Positions 32,364 through 44,600 of a stretch of 64,000 bases of DNA are shown here, piece after piece. The notes beneath the pieces are model-generated. The model was not told the DNA's origin. It made no database searches and saw nothing but the letters and a program-made list of their open reading frames with translations. The DNA comes from Apiosordaria backusii (Eukaryota > Ascomycota > Sordariomycetes > Sordariales > Lasiosphaeriaceae). Location of the stretch: NCBI GenBank assembly GCA_030549205.1, contig JAUKTV010000004.1:2604001-2668000 (forward strand), read 5' to 3'. The position numbers were made by a program, and so were the translations under genes. Within the stretch, counting starts at the first letter, position 1. Each line of letters opens with the position of its first letter.

Positions 32364-34201
32364 TCATTTTCCAACACAAAATCTGTATCACAATGTTAGT
32401 CGATGGTCTTTTTCATCACATTACACAAGAAGAAGCAATACTTCTCGAAAATCACTCCCAACACTTCTTCGACGTCCCCGGAGTCGCCGCGTCCCGTGAT
32501 ACAGGCAAGCCGGTTGGCGGCAAGTCGCAAATGCTCTGCCGCGAGCACAACGTCGGGCTCTCTTCCGGCCCCGCACGCCTGTGCCTCATTCACGAACCCT
32601 TGTAGATGCATCTGACATTCAGAGAGAAGTTGATTTTGTCGTTCGGTAACACCAAGCAAATGGTGCATGTCACCAGGCAACGAGGTAAGCTCAGAGAATG
32701 ATTGGACCAATCTCTCAGTAAGGGTATGAACACCCCCTAGATCCGTCAGCCCTGCAGCCGCCGTCGCCGCAGCCTTGCAGGATATGGTGAGCGGCTCGGC
32801 ACCGTGGAGACCCTGAACGCTCCCAAGAGCCGAACTTTTAAATTCCTGTATCAGCAGTTCCAGCGTGTCTCGTTGCACGACATCGCTCTTGTTCACCGCA
32901 ACCAAGCACTGCTGAGCTGCAGCTGCTAATTTCAGCGTCTCCATGTCGTAGCTTATCCGGTGACCACCTCCTTTGACTGCTTCGACAGAGGCCAAGACGA
33001 TGACAATGTCCGAATCCATTGCCTTCTGACGCGCTCTGCGGATGCCCTCCTGCTCGATAGCGCCAATGACTGGGTTTGAGTCCTCATTTGGATTAGAAAT
33101 CGACCTGGTCGACTCAGTCCGTATGCCAGCTGTGTCAGCAAATGAGCAGAGATATCCCCGAATATCGAGGTTGGCTTCCACAATGTCACGGGTCGTCCCC
33201 GCTTCCGAAGAAACAATGGATGCTTCCCGCCCAACAATCTGGTTCATCAGAGAGCTTTTTCCGGCATTAGGTGGCCCCAACAGTGCTATCCGAATACCGT
33301 TCCGCAGAAGCTCACTCTTTTGGCTGCCAAGTTTGTGCATGTTGATGGAGTGCAGTATCCCCTCCACTAGTTGTCTGACATTCGTCAGCAGCTCGGTCGG
33401 GGATTCGTCAAAGTGCTGATCTTCTGAGAAATCAATAAGGGCCTCGATCTCACCCCGAGCCAGCAAAAGTTCCTCTCGCCAGCGTTCGTAAGTTTTACCC
33501 AAAACACCCGAATTGCCCTGCACGGCCACGCGTCGCTGCTGTTCTGTCACGGCCTCGAGAGTATCACCTAGTGACTCTACTTGTGCAAGATCCAGCCTTC
33601 CATTCAAAAATGCACGTCTCGTGAATTCGCCTGGTTCAGCATATCGAACCTTTCCCAAGGTGGAGCACTTTGGGATTGCCGCAAGCACTGCCTTGACCGT
33701 GGCAGAGCCTCCATGAACGTGCAACTCGAGCACATCTTCGCCCGTCACGGTCTTGGGTCCAGGAAAATAGAGGATGAGTGAATCAGAGTCCAGAATATTA
33801 GCATTGGACGCGTCAGGAGAGGCTGGGTCAAGCAACGCCCTCACACCGGCATATCTAGGTTTTGGCGGAGGTTTTGTCGGGCACAACCCAGTGTAGACCT
33901 AGACACATGTTAATACAGAGCTTGTCATCACACCTCCTGGAGGACTTGTTACATTCAGAGACCCTGGGCCAGAAATGCGGATGACGGCTATCCCAGCCTT
34001 TCCTGCACCCGACGACAGGGCATAAATGGTGTCGTCGGTCTCATCGACGAACGTGTTGTTGATGCTTGGCGTAAAATGGCCAAACTGCCGTAAGCTGTAT
34101 GGAAGAGATGAAAACCATGGTTGAGATTGGCGCAGAGCGGGCGCAATGGGAATTGCCCAAGGCCATTTTGTCGGTGCTCTCTTCAACACATAGCGAAACA
34201 T
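32364..34201 (-). CDS. mss1: Mitochondrial tRNA-modification GTPase Mss1 (MnmE/TrmE)
   Basis: GTPase that with Mto1 (MnmG) installs the 5-carboxymethylaminomethyl-type modification on wobble uridine of mitochondrial tRNAs. Exons on the minus strand: 34201-33953, 33898-32442, 32382-32364 (1725 nt, 574 aa). The first 40 residues are basic and hydrophobic, fitting a mitochondrial presequence. Then comes the tetrahydrofolate-binding TrmE N-domain (DTIYALSSGAGKAGIAVIR, ELHVHGG, EFTRRAFLNGRLDL). The G domain shows G1 GPPNAGKSSLMN, G2 GTTRDI, G3 DTAG and G4 NKSD. The C-terminal helical domain ends in the catalytically required C-x-G-K motif: a 19-nt last exon gives KFCVGK-stop. Without that exon the frame would read an unrelated tail, which confirms the splice. 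It is divergent from MAK16. Confidence 0.94.
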
Positions 34202-34570
34202 TGACAACAATCAAAAAGGAGAGAAGCGAAAATGGAGACGGAGAATTCAGGTTTGGTGCTGCTTGTCGTTGCTTCTTTCGTTGTTCAACGGGAAGTTTCA
34301 TGTCTGAGCTCCAAATACTGGACCCCTGATTGGCCGATGCCAGGGGAGCTCCGATAAGATAATCGGTTGCACGGGCCCGTCGCTATCGACCAAAACTTCC
34401 CGTCTCCAAAATTTTATCAGCAGCGCAAATGGAGAGGCCCCTCCAGAATCAACGATTTGCATACCGACTCTCGAACTTCGCCTCCAGTCTCACGCCCGCA
34501 ACAACCTGCGCGCAGTATTTTTTCGACACCATAATACAAACAAGGCAGACAGAAGTCAAAAACCGCAATC
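34202..34570. other. Divergent MSS1/MAK16 promoter
   Basis: 369-bp bidirectional promoter region between start codons. No other feature recognised. Confidence 0.5.
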
Positions 34571-35732
34571 ATGTCTGACGAAATCGTCTGGCAGATCATA
34601 AACCGTAAGCGTCAATCCTTACCAAGGCGAACTACCTAGATCGTGGTCGCTAATAATTCATGTAGAACAGTTTTGCGCCTTCAAGCTCAAGTAGGCATTG
34701 GACTTTTTTCCTGCGTTCGGTGGCGCATACTAACTTCATCTAGGACGACAAAGGGTCAAAACTTCTGCAGAAACGAACACTCAGTCAGCGGTCTGTGCAA
34801 CAGGCAAAGTTGCCCCCTCGCCAACAGTCGATATGCGACCATCAGATCATCGCCCAAGGGCACGATATATCTCTACATCAAGACAGTATGTGCTCTGCGC
34901 CGGAGCGGGAAATCGCAATGGGCAGGTGGTTAACCATGGATTTACCAAATAGATCGAGAGAGCGCACATGCCAGCGAAATGGTGGGAGAAGATCAAGCTT
35001 TCCCAGAACTATGCCACAGCGCTCCAACAGATCGAGGACAAGCTTCAATATTTCCCCAAGTTTCTCCAGCACAAGTGCAAGCAACGTCTCACGAGACTTG
35101 TACAAGTAGCGACCCGCATGCGCAAGCTCGCCGCCGAGGAAGCCCGACTTGGCGAACAGCTCGTACCGAAGATGGCGCCAAAGATCAAGGCTCGTGAGGC
35201 CGCGAGAGAACGCAAGGCCCTTGCGGCGGCCAAGCTGGAGAGGACGATCGAGAGAGAGCTTCTTGAAAGACTGCGACAGGGCGCATACGGTGACCAGCCC
35301 CTCAACTGCAATGCGAATATCTGGAAGAAGGTTCTCAATGCTCTTGAGAACGAGGGCGAAGGTACCCGCGACAAGGACATGGACAACGGCATTGAGGACG
35401 ACGAGGACGAGTCCGAGAAGGAGATGGAGGAGGAGTTGGAAGAGGAGGACGAGGAAGAGGACGGAAATGTTGAATACGTCTCAGACTTTGACGAGAGCGA
35501 CGAGGAGCTGGCTGACATCGAGGATTGGCTGGGAAGCGAGGAGGAGGACGACGCCGAAGATGATGACGATGATGAGGATGACAGCGAAGAGGATGATGAC
35601 GAGGAGGATGTCAAGAAGAAGAAGGCCGGCGACAAGCGGAAGAGAGGCCGGGCTGTCAAACCCACGGCACGGAAGCGAAAGGAGATTGAGGTGGAGAGAG
35701 AGACAGAACGGTCCAAGCTTCTTGCTTTCTAA
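34571..35732 (+). CDS. mak16: Ribosome biogenesis factor Mak16
   Basis: Nucleolar factor needed for 60S subunit assembly and 25S/5.8S rRNA maturation. Exons 34571-34604, 34666-34690, 34744-34885, 34953-35732 (981 nt, 326 aa). The N-terminal half is the highly conserved Mak16 domain: MSDEIVWQIINQQFCAFKLK, NFCRNEHSVSGLCNRQSCPL, YATIRSSPKGTIYLYIKT and ERAHMPAKWWEKIKL. Its conserved Cys residues form a proposed metal-binding cluster. The C-terminal half is a long Asp/Glu repeat region followed by a Lys/Arg-rich nuclear-localisation tail. All three introns are short (51-67 nt), and TACTAAC is visible in the second. Exon 2 is only 25 nt. Length and architecture match the family. Confidence 0.96.
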
Positions 35733-36408
35733 ACTGGATGACGGGAGGGGGGAACGGAAAAGAGCTTTACTCGGCGTTTATGGGTTGTTCATCAGGGCTG
35801 GCAATGCATACTGCCGGTGGTTTTTATGTAATACCAAGTGGACCAAGCATGTGGAGTCCATATATTATCAGCAAGCGATTCACCATGTGTTATTGACTGT
35901 CTATAGATATACACTATAAGGTATCTAAGTCCTTGGAAGTCCTATGTGTAGCCTTGTAATTGTGCAACCTATGCCCAGCCTGCTGTTCGGCTATAAGTGG
36001 GGCGGGCGAGGCTGGTTGGAGTGAGTTCCCGTGAGTGGTTTGAAACACTGCGCAAGCGCTGGAAGGTCAAGTCGTGGATTGCCACTCATTCTCCAGCTCT
36101 CCTGCAACTCTTCCAACTTTGAACCACCAACCCACGAGCGCAGAATCCCGTCATCCGAGTAGCACAGCGAAATTGAAGCTCGAACCACATTCACGGTACT
36201 CTGGAAACTTAATTCAGCGACCATTCCCTTGGGCCGGCAGTCAAGCAGTAATTCGCGACCGCTCATTCGTCCACCGCATCTCGGCGCGCACCGGTTCACA
36301 CGACGAACTCTCCGACCTACCACCAAAAAAAGCTTAACCTACCAATTGATTCGATAACCTTTTCTTTTTGGAGTCGCAGCCAATTCACACCCCCCGAAAA
36401 AGGCCACC
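35733..36408. other. MAK16 3' flank and Mso1-like gene promoter
   Basis: About 680 bp of intergenic sequence; no gene, RNA or repeat recognised. The last 80 bp before ATG are CT/CA-rich leader. Confidence 0.5.
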
Positions 36409-37287
36409 ATGGCATCATGGTACAGCTCCCTCCTGACCAACGCGTCCACAAACATCACCAAGCTCCAGCGGACCTACTTCGCAGGCGAATCCGACGGCGA
36501 CACCGAAGACGACACGCACGTCTGCCGCGTCCTCAGGAATTACTACACCGAAAAAGGCACCCCCTTCCCCGGGTGGCTTCCCCCCGATCCGAAAGCTCCC
36601 CCTCCTCAGCAGCCAGTTTTGGCTCAACAGCAGCAAGGCAGATATGGCGGTTTTAACAACAACCAGGCTGGACCGGGAGCGTCGCAGACAAGACTAAACA
36701 GCCTGTGGGATAACAACAAGGGGGGACAGCAGCAGCAAGGACAGCAACAGGGGTTTGCGAGTAGCAGGAATCCGTTTGCTGCTGGGGGTCAAGCGGGTGG
36801 AGGAGGGGGGATGCAGCAGGATAATAGGCCACAGGTGCAGAGCTTGAGGACGGGGGGGAGTTACCAAGGGAGTGGGAGGCCGGATGGGATGTCGCCTACG
36901 GGGAGTGCGGCGAGTGGGACGAGCGCGCAAGAGAAACTGAAGCAGAGGCTCTGGGGGGGAGGGGCGAGGACTACGAGCCCGAGTGCGGCGGGGCCGTTTC
37001 AACCGCCTGCTCCTCAGCAGCAGCAACAGCAGCAGGCGCCGCCTCTGCAGCAAGCGGCTGGTGGTAGAAGGGGTTGGGGAGGGGCTGCTGCACCGGAGGC
37101 GGGGTATGCGAGTAGGAGGGATGAGAGGCCGGTGATGAGTGCGAATGCGCCGTGGGCGGATGGGGGGTTTGACTACCCTGCTGGGGGAAGTGGTGGCGGT
37201 GGTGCGGGCGGTGGAGGTGGAGGTAGGAGTTATGGGCTGCCGAGTGGACCAAGGGGGGGGTTGCCGAGTGGACCTCGACCGAGATGA
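36409..37287 (+). CDS. mso1-like: Mso1-like Sec1-binding secretory protein
   Basis: Predicted partner of the SM protein Sec1 in SNARE-driven fusion of secretory vesicles at the plasma membrane. Single exon, 292 aa. The N-terminal 65 residues match the Mso1 Sec1-binding region: SSLLTNASTNITKLQRTYF, ESDGDTEDDTHVCRVLRNYY and EKGTPFPGWLPPDPKAPPP. The rest is low-complexity, rich in Gln, Gly, Ser and Pro, and ends in a Gly-rich run and a duplicated LPSGPRGG/LPSGPRPR motif. The ATG has a good context (CCACCATGG). The frame closes with two TGA codons in tandem. The conserved N-terminus makes family membership likely; the tail is rapidly evolving. It fits the local set of secretory genes (SEC8, GYP7). 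Confidence 0.82.
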   Translation: MASWYSSLLTNASTNITKLQRTYFAGESDGDTEDDTHVCRVLRNYYTEKGTPFPGWLPPDPKAPPPQQPVLAQQQQGRYGGFNNNQAGPGASQTRLNSLWDNNKGGQQQQGQQQGFASSRNPFAAGGQAGGGGGMQQDNRPQVQSLRTGGSYQGSGRPDGMSPTGSAASGTSAQEKLKQRLWGGGARTTSPSAAGPFQPPAPQQQQQQQAPPLQQAAGGRRGWGGAAAPEAGYASRRDERPVMSANAPWADGGFDYPAGGSGGGGAGGGGGGRSYGLPSGPRGGLPSGPRPR

Positions 37288-38251
37288 TGAGTGGTGGAAG
37301 CTGGAAGCGATGCAGTAATGGTTGAACGGATTTTGTAAATGAAATAATGGTTCAGGAAGGACGGCGGGGTTGCTGGTGTGACGACTCCAAACTCCGTGTT
37401 TCGTGAGCTGGCTGCTGTATATGAAGCGGGTGTGTTGAATTACGCGGACTTTGCTCAATCACCCCTTCACGGATCCAACCTTGGCCCACGCAAGCAAGAA
37501 GCCTCGCCATGGCTATCAGGAACTGGAAAGGATCAAAAGGGCAGCTATCGGTATACTGAAGATGTTTATGTGATATCTTTCTATCAGAAACCGCGTCCAA
37601 AAGCCGGAGATGAGCATTTTCAGCAACAAATAACAAGGAACATGGTCAAGCAAGCGTGTGTTTTATGTATCAGTATGTCTATAGCTAAGAATTGAGTCTT
37701 GATGACAGCAAATGATCCATTGCATAGAGACAACACAAAAATGATGATTTCGTAGTCGTTGAACCGAATTGTCTACCGAGAGCGACCTTCATATGTAAAT
37801 TCTCGGCACATTATCACCATGGTCTGTTTGTCGGCATCAGATGACGACGACATGGCCGAGTGGTACGCGTTGAAGGCGAGGGCTGATTGTGCCTCGGTGA
37901 TAGCATGTACTGGTACCTTCGATTAGCTACCGTTTAGGTAAGAAACAAGGGTGCATCAAAGTACTAGTACCTTTTATTCAGAACAACCCCTCCAACTGCG
38001 CGGGGCTGCTTGCCCACCTGGGCATTCCTTCAACCTTGACAAGCCCTCAAAGCTTATAAAACACCTCGTGGTCACAGCACACCACCGACCAGCCTGATCC
38101 TTCTGACCTTGGGCAAACCTCTGCTCATGTGTATTCTTCGTTCAACAGATCTAGTATCTGTTGCGAAATAACCCACTCTAACTATTTGTACAGCCGCAGT
38201 AAGCCAGCTAAGGGAGGGATCCAAGCTGCTAGGTGCTTGTACTTTGCGATA
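37288..38251. other. Intergenic spacer before GYP7
   Basis: About 960 bp. An open frame at 37378-37695 on the plus strand has no recognisable domain and lies in the likely 3' UTR of the Mso1-like gene. A tRNA-like 5' half lies at about 37850-37885 (separate entry). Otherwise nothing recognised. Confidence 0.5.
37848..37930 (+). pseudogene. Possible tRNA-like relic
   Basis: GACGACATGGCCGAGTGG matches the acceptor 5' strand and D-arm start of class II (Ser/Leu) tRNAs, and GGCG follows 17 nt later. The rest does not fold as a tRNA: the next hairpin (CGAGG/CCTCG) has a 10-nt loop, and no T-arm or TGTCGTC acceptor 3' strand is found. It could be a decayed tRNA gene, the head of a tRNA-derived SINE, or chance. 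Confidence 0.25.
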
Positions 38252-40896
38252 ATGACCAGGGTCACAAAGATGACGTCGCCGTCATCCCCAAACTCTCGAC
38301 CATCAGCAGATTCCTCACAGTCCACAACCTCCATTTCCATTTCCACCTCCACCTCCAACATCTCCAGATCAGAACTACCACAGCGTCCACCCTCCCCAAC
38401 AGGGAGCCTCTACGCAATGTCCGACGACGAAGAATCCGACTACAACACCATCACCCACACCGAAACCGGCCGCGGCGTGAAACTCCTCTTTTCCAAATCC
38501 AAAGTCTACGTCCACCCTACCCCCTCAGCCAAAGACAACATCCCGGGGTACATCGCCCTCCTCCAGCAAAAGACGTCCTCCGTCCTCGACCGACCTGTCT
38601 CCTCTTCCTCCAAAGCCTCCATTCGCTCCTCTGATCTCCTCCTAGCCTGGGTCCCCGAATCTCAACTAGGCGACTCGGCCTCAATTTACGTAAAAGTCGA
38701 CCTCTGCGATGGCGATTCCCCGCCTAAACAATCCTACCTCGTTCCTCCTCCCCCGACGGTAACTACCCACCGCGGGTCCATCGGCTCCTATGCGTTTGCT
38801 ATCCCCGTCTCGGCGGTGTACTCCCTTTTGATCCGCCCACCTAGTTTGGGCTGGTGGTACGGGAGCGTGATAATCAATTCTCGAGCAGGGGACAGCTTTC
38901 CGGCCTTGTTCTTCCACGACAATGAATGCCAGAGCACGATACTGAAGCGGAAGCAGCGGGCTAGGGAGACGTTTGATCCCTTTGGGGAGGGCGGGGAGAT
39001 GTTTTGGGGAGGGGACGAGGTGCTGAGGTGGCTGAGGAGGTATGTAGAGATTGAGAGGAGCGCGGCGGAGCCGAATGTATATCTGGTTGAGCCCAGTCAG
39101 GAGGACTTGGAGGGATTTGGGGGCAAGGTTACTGCTGGAGGCAGAGCCGGTTTGGCGGTTGGTGGTGGGGTCCCGGGAGGATCGGCGAGTGCGTCGAGGG
39201 ATGTCAGCAAAGATGGGGGGATGGATCCGTTCACAAAGTTTATCAAGGAGACGGGGTGGAACATCATGGAAAAGTTTAGCAAAGTGACGACTTTTACGAG
39301 GCAAGCGGCGCAGGACGTGCTTGATAACCCGAGGATTCCGCCACAGATGAGGAGGCTGATGAAGAACCCCGAGGTTCAGACGCTGCAGGAGGAGTTTGAT
39401 AGTGCGAGGATTTACCTGGCGAGGTGGGCGATGGGGATTGCGGAGCAGAGCGAGAGGGATAGAAATCAGAGGATTTGGACGGCGAGGGATGTGATGGAGC
39501 TGGAGGATACGGATGTGGGGGAGTTTGAGTTGCTGGATAGCACGAACAGTTTGACGTTGGAGCAGATGAGGAAGCCGGTTACCCTCAGCGAGTGGAGAAA
39601 GTTCTTTGACCCACGGAGCGGGAGGTTGGCTGTGACGGTGGATGAGGTCAAGGAGCGGGTATTCCACGGTGGGTTGGATCCAGATGATGGGGTGCGTAAA
39701 GAGGCATGGCTGTTTTTTCTCGGCGTGTACGAATGGTACAGCACAGCCGACGAGCGCAAGGCCCAGGCTGCTTCGCTGAGAGATGCGTATATCAAGCTCA
39801 AGGGCAGCTGGTGGGAGCGTCAAATCGACCACGGCGGTGAAGGTGAGGACGGGGAGTGGTGGAGGGAGCAACGGGCCAGAATAGAAAAGGATGTCCACCG
39901 CACCGACCGCAACGTCCCCATCTTCGCCGGTGAAGACATCCCCCACCCCGACCCTGACTCACCCTTCGCGGAAGTCGGCACAAACGTCCACATGGAGCAG
40001 CTAAAGGACATGCTGCTCACCTACAACGAATACAACAAAGACCTCGGCTACGTGCAAGGCATGTCGGACCTCCTTGCCCCTATCTACGCCGTCCTGCAAG
40101 ACGACGCCATGGCATTCTGGGGCTTCAAGTGCTTCATGGACCGGATGGAGCGCAACTTCTTGCGTGATCAATCCGGCATGCGGGCACAGCTGCTGGCTCT
40201 CGACCATTTGGTCCAATTCATGGACCCAAAGCTGTACGAACACCTCCGATCCGCAGACAGCACTAATTTCTTCTTCTTTTTTCGGATGCTGCTCGTGTGG
40301 TACAAGCGCGAGTTTGACTGGCCGGATGTTTTGCGCTTGTGGGAGGGGCTCTGGACCGACTATCTCAGCAGTAGCTTCCACTTGTTTGTGGCGTTGGCAA
40401 TTTTGGAGAAGCACAGGGATGTGATCATGACGCATTTGAAGCATTTTGATGAGGTGTTGAAATACAGTAAGCTGTTCTCCCCTTTCCCCTTTCATTTCTC
40501 TCACTCATAGCTAACTCGTGTTTGTTAGTCAACGAACTCTCCGGCACCATGGACCTGGAATCTACCCTCATCCGCGCCGAGGCTCTCTACAAGCGCTTCC
40601 AGCGGCTGGTGGAGGCGGTTGATAGGAAGGGGCACTTTCCCGCGCCGAAGAAGACATCTACACAGCCAGCGGCGGAAGAATCTGCTGCTGCCTCGGGATC
40701 AAATACTGCTGCTGCTGCGGCAACATCGCCTCAGAGGACGACAAATGCAAACGCACAGAACAGCCCGAACAATGGGAAGGGTAAAGAACAAGTGGAAAAG
40801 GTCATCTCGCCTGACCTGAGGAAGTTGTTGAAGAGGGAGGTTGAGGTGCTGCCTAGGAAGGAGGTGGCTGTTGCTGGGAAGAAGATGGGGAAGTGA
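38252..40896 (+). CDS. gyp7: Gyp7-like TBC-domain Rab GTPase-activating protein
   Basis: RabGAP of the Gyp7 type, which in yeast accelerates GTP hydrolysis on Ypt7 and other Rabs in vacuolar traffic. Exons 38252-40466 and 40529-40896 (2583 nt, 860 aa); the junction restores LKY/INELSGTMDL. The N-terminal Gyp7-specific domain (about residues 65-280) has LLFSKSKVYVHPTPSAKDNI, GYIALLQQK, YAFAIPVSAVYSLLIRPP and GWWYGSVIIN. The TBC domain (about 480-740) has WLFFLGVYEW, HRTDRNVP (arginine finger in D-x-x-R), GYVQGMSDLLAPIY (glutamine finger), FWGFKCFMDRM and WEGLWTDY. The tail is Ala/Lys-rich. A start at 38270 or 38418 (just before the first conserved block) is also possible; the first ATG in the open frame was chosen. 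Confidence 0.93.
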
Positions 40897-41608
40897 TGAC
40901 AGTATGTTCACTGTTTTGACTTTTTTTCTCGCCTTGGGAGGGTGTTGTAGCATCAGTATTTGTTTTGGAGTTTTGGGGTTGTAGGGACGACTGCACCTGG
41001 GCAACAGGGATACCAACAGGGGAAATAAGGGGTAAAACCGGAAAGATGGGCGGATGGCGGCAACATACATAGGACCATGGAGGGACTGATTGCACGCCCT
41101 ATGTGCTTTTTGGATTGGTTGTGTAGTATTTTTTATGGTATGAATTATCGCTAGTAAATAGTAAACTACTCAAGGAAGATGTAACCGACCATCCAACCTT
41201 GAAATGTTGTTTTTGTGAGCGTGATCAGTGGGCAGGAACGGGATGTACTAGATAGCTCTGAAAGGCGTTGAGGAAGCATACATGTTTGTATCTGTTGACT
41301 ATTTTGAGCGTTGTCCACTTGAAGGTAGTCCGTCATATTTTTTCCCACTGTTTAACTGTACATCGTGTTACTTCCGGCCATCTTAAAACTAGGCATAACA
41401 AGAGCCACCTTTGCGCAGAATATGCACTGCACATAAGTTGAACAATAAAGAACCAAGTCAATTGATAACCTCCCTTTGCCTCCTTGACATGACTAGATTA
41501 TGTTTCCTTCAACGCCCCCTTTTTCCCAGAGTCCCAAAAACAGAACCGCATCATTAAATAACTCATATCTTGTGCCTGCCCCCCAACTACATAAATGTAC
41601 CTTCCTGT
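40897..41608. other. Convergent GYP7/POL3 3' flanks
   Basis: About 710 bp between convergent genes; AT-rich toward POL3. No gene or RNA recognised. Confidence 0.5.
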
Positions 41609-44600
41609 CTACCAAATAGCAGCCGCATCAAAATCAAACCTCGCCAACTCCCCATTCGCGTCCTCCAAGTCCTTCTTCGCCTTCATCCGCATGTAGAAAA
41701 TCGGACAGTCCTTCGAGCTGCAAATCACCTCGCAGTGCATGCTCCCCTGGCACCTCTGGCACTGCGTCCACAACCTCCCGAACCTCACCTCCAAATCGCT
41801 CACCTTGTCCAGCGTCTTCTTGTACAACTCCCCCACCCTCGGCGCGTCATCCGCGCACACCGCTCCTTGGCTCTCCTCTTTCCCTGTGAGCGGTTTCTTG
41901 CAGCCCATGCACGTCTGGGTCTTTTTGGCGAACTTCATGAGGCCGCCAACTTTGGGAGCGGCGACGGAGATGGAACGGGTGTGGTCGCCTGTTAGCAAGG
42001 ACTTGGCTTTTGTCTCCCCGAGAATGGGCTCGAAGATGCGGCCGAGGGGTTTGGCGAGCTGGTTGTCCAGGTAGTATTTTGTGTCGATGGGGACGTTGTG
42101 CTCGAGGACGTAGATGGGATCTTCGGAGCGCTCAAAATTCTTGGAGCCAGTTGCGCCTTTGACCATGACGTAGGCTACACGGTCACCCAAGGCTGGGGCG
42201 GAACCCGCGTCACGCTTCTTCATGCGGTGGGCGAGCTCGACGTGGGCTTGCTTGGCGGCGTAGTCGTCTTTGGTGAGGGCTTTGGTGATGACTAGCTTGG
42301 ACATGTCGACGCGGTTTTGGAGGAGGTCGGCGATGGTGTCTTTGACGTATCTGGTTCAGGTCAGTATCATGTTCAAAAAGAGGGGGAAAGGGAGGGCTTA
42401 CTCTTGAGCTCCTGGGACGTCACGGTCGATGAGAATCATACGCAAGACCTTTTCAATGACGGTTTGCACCAAGAGACAATTGTCACGACGGACAGTCTCG
42501 ATACCCTTGGTGTCCATCTTGTCGTACTTTTCTGGCTTTGTCCAGTACAGCCCAGCATAACGCTTCTTGTTGATCAGAAGATATGGGAAGTACACCTTCT
42601 CGAACTCCAGCCTGATGGGCTTGATGAACTTGCTTGACACAAAGTTTGCCGCATCTTCGCCGAGCTTCATGGCTTCAGCCAGATCCTTGGTGCCAAACTT
42701 GACCATGACGGAATCGGTATCACCGTAGATGACCTGAGCATCGTGAGTGTAACCATTCTTGATGCAATACCTCTCCTCGACTTCATGCTTCGTCCTCTCA
42801 ATCATCTGACGGCCGAAAGCCGTGGTGCTACTGGCAATTTCCAAGCAGGGAAGCTTGCCGTTGGTGGCACCAGTCAAACCGTAGACGGAGTTTGCACTGA
42901 TCTTCAAGGCCAGCTGACGACCGTTGAGCACAGCCTTTTTGAATGGGTCTGTCTCTGCAGCCAGTTCTCTTTTGGCTTGCTTTCTGGCTGAAAGCAGCTC
43001 TTCAAGAATCTGAGCCAGCAGCCCCTTTCTCTTCTTGACGGTGACAAACATGTCACCATTGGGGGTAACGATGTAGTCTTCGTCTTTTACAAGGTTCCAC
43101 TTTTCGATATCTCTCTTCTTGATGAGAGTGGTGTAACACAAATTGTGGGCTTGCATGATACTGGGGTATAGCGAAGCGAAATCCAGTGTGGCAATGGGCA
43201 CGTCGTAGTATCCTCTGGTAGGCTCAATGACGGTGGCGCCTTCGTACTGTTCTTCCGAGGACTCAGATCTCATGTTGGGGATAACCAGTTTCTGTTCCAA
43301 AGCTTTGCGGAAAAGCTGACTCAAGAACTTGACTTGCTGACCTCTGGCGAGGAGAAAGTTGAATGGGATACCCGTGACCCTTGCCATCTCAGTGTAGTTC
43401 TCAAGACAAGACAGCTTGTCCATCAATCTTTGTGGCAGGTACGCATCCTTCAGACAGTACAGCGCCAGTCTGCGTCTCGACTCAGGGGTGCCTTCGAAAA
43501 GTTCCGTGATCATTGAGTGATGAACGTCTTCCTTTTGTTCACCAAGGAAATGGGCGCACACCGAGTTGAGGGTATAACTGCGGAGCTGATGATCACGCTG
43601 AACTAGCTGTAGCAAATCAAGCTGAAGCCGCCCGTTGGTGTTGGTGGCCTTTGTGTCGCGATTGCCCATCTGTTTGCTGGAGAAGTTGGTCTCCTTCGCT
43701 ACCGACTTGACGCGTGTGCGGGACCAGTACTCGAATTCAGATACCTTCAAGTGCTTGGCTCTGTCGAGAAGATAGGGAAAATCGAAGTTGGCAATATTGT
43801 ACCCAATGATAATATCTGGGTCAACCCTTTCCAGGAAGTCCCGCCATGAAGCCAGCATTTGGCTTTCATCCTTGAACTCTAGGATCTGGGTGGCCACAAT
43901 TGGACTTGTGGTATCAAGGCAGAACACATTCCGTACAAATGGCTTCTTCTCTCCATATTGGGTGACAATATTGGCAATTTGAATGACGGAATCATGTTGA
44001 GCCTCAGGGAAGATACCTTTGCGACCAGCGCACTCGATATCAAAGGAGAGAATTCGGAGAGGGGCCATCTTAGACCACTCTCCAGTAGGCTTGTGGGCAA
44101 TCAGATCTCGGTAGCTGATAACGGCTTCAAATTGACAGTTGGACTGCTTGTTGCCCAAAATCAGGTCGTAAGTGGTGGCGGGTGCCTCAACCCAAGACAT
44201 ACCAGCAATCTGTGCAAACGTTCACGATCAGTGATTTCCTCGGTCAACAATTCAGGTGCTTACATACCGAACAATCCACCATAAACCGAAGCAAGTACTG
44301 GATACTGTCGTAGGTCATGATGCCGCCCTCATGCTTCCACATGCCCTTCCAGTTGGCATCACCTCGCTCGATCTGTGTGCGAACCTTGTTGATGTGTTTC
44401 GGATCGGTAACGGTAATCTTGATGTAGGGGTTTTGGACGTTCCCCTGGAATCCGTAGATGTTCTCGCGCATCGTCAGCGTTACCGAATGAATCATCTGTT
44501 GATAATGGGCCATCTGTGTTTCGAGGTAAGCTTTGAAGAGAGGGCAGTCCGCGGCGGTGAACGAGACAGGTGCCGCGACATAGAGATAGTGCTTGAAGTC

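Noticed and set aside
35045..35716. Minus-strand poly-Ser frame of 223 codons
   Set aside because: Mirror of the Asp/Glu codons of MAK16; GAC/GAG read in reverse gives Ser codons.
37378..37695. Plus-strand 105-codon frame after the Mso1-like gene
   Set aside because: Begins 90 bp after a stop in the likely 3' UTR and shows no family features.
38681..39946. Minus-strand 421-codon frame opposite GYP7
   Set aside because: Opposite a clear TBC-domain gene; sequence is Pro/Leu/Arg-rich with no family features.
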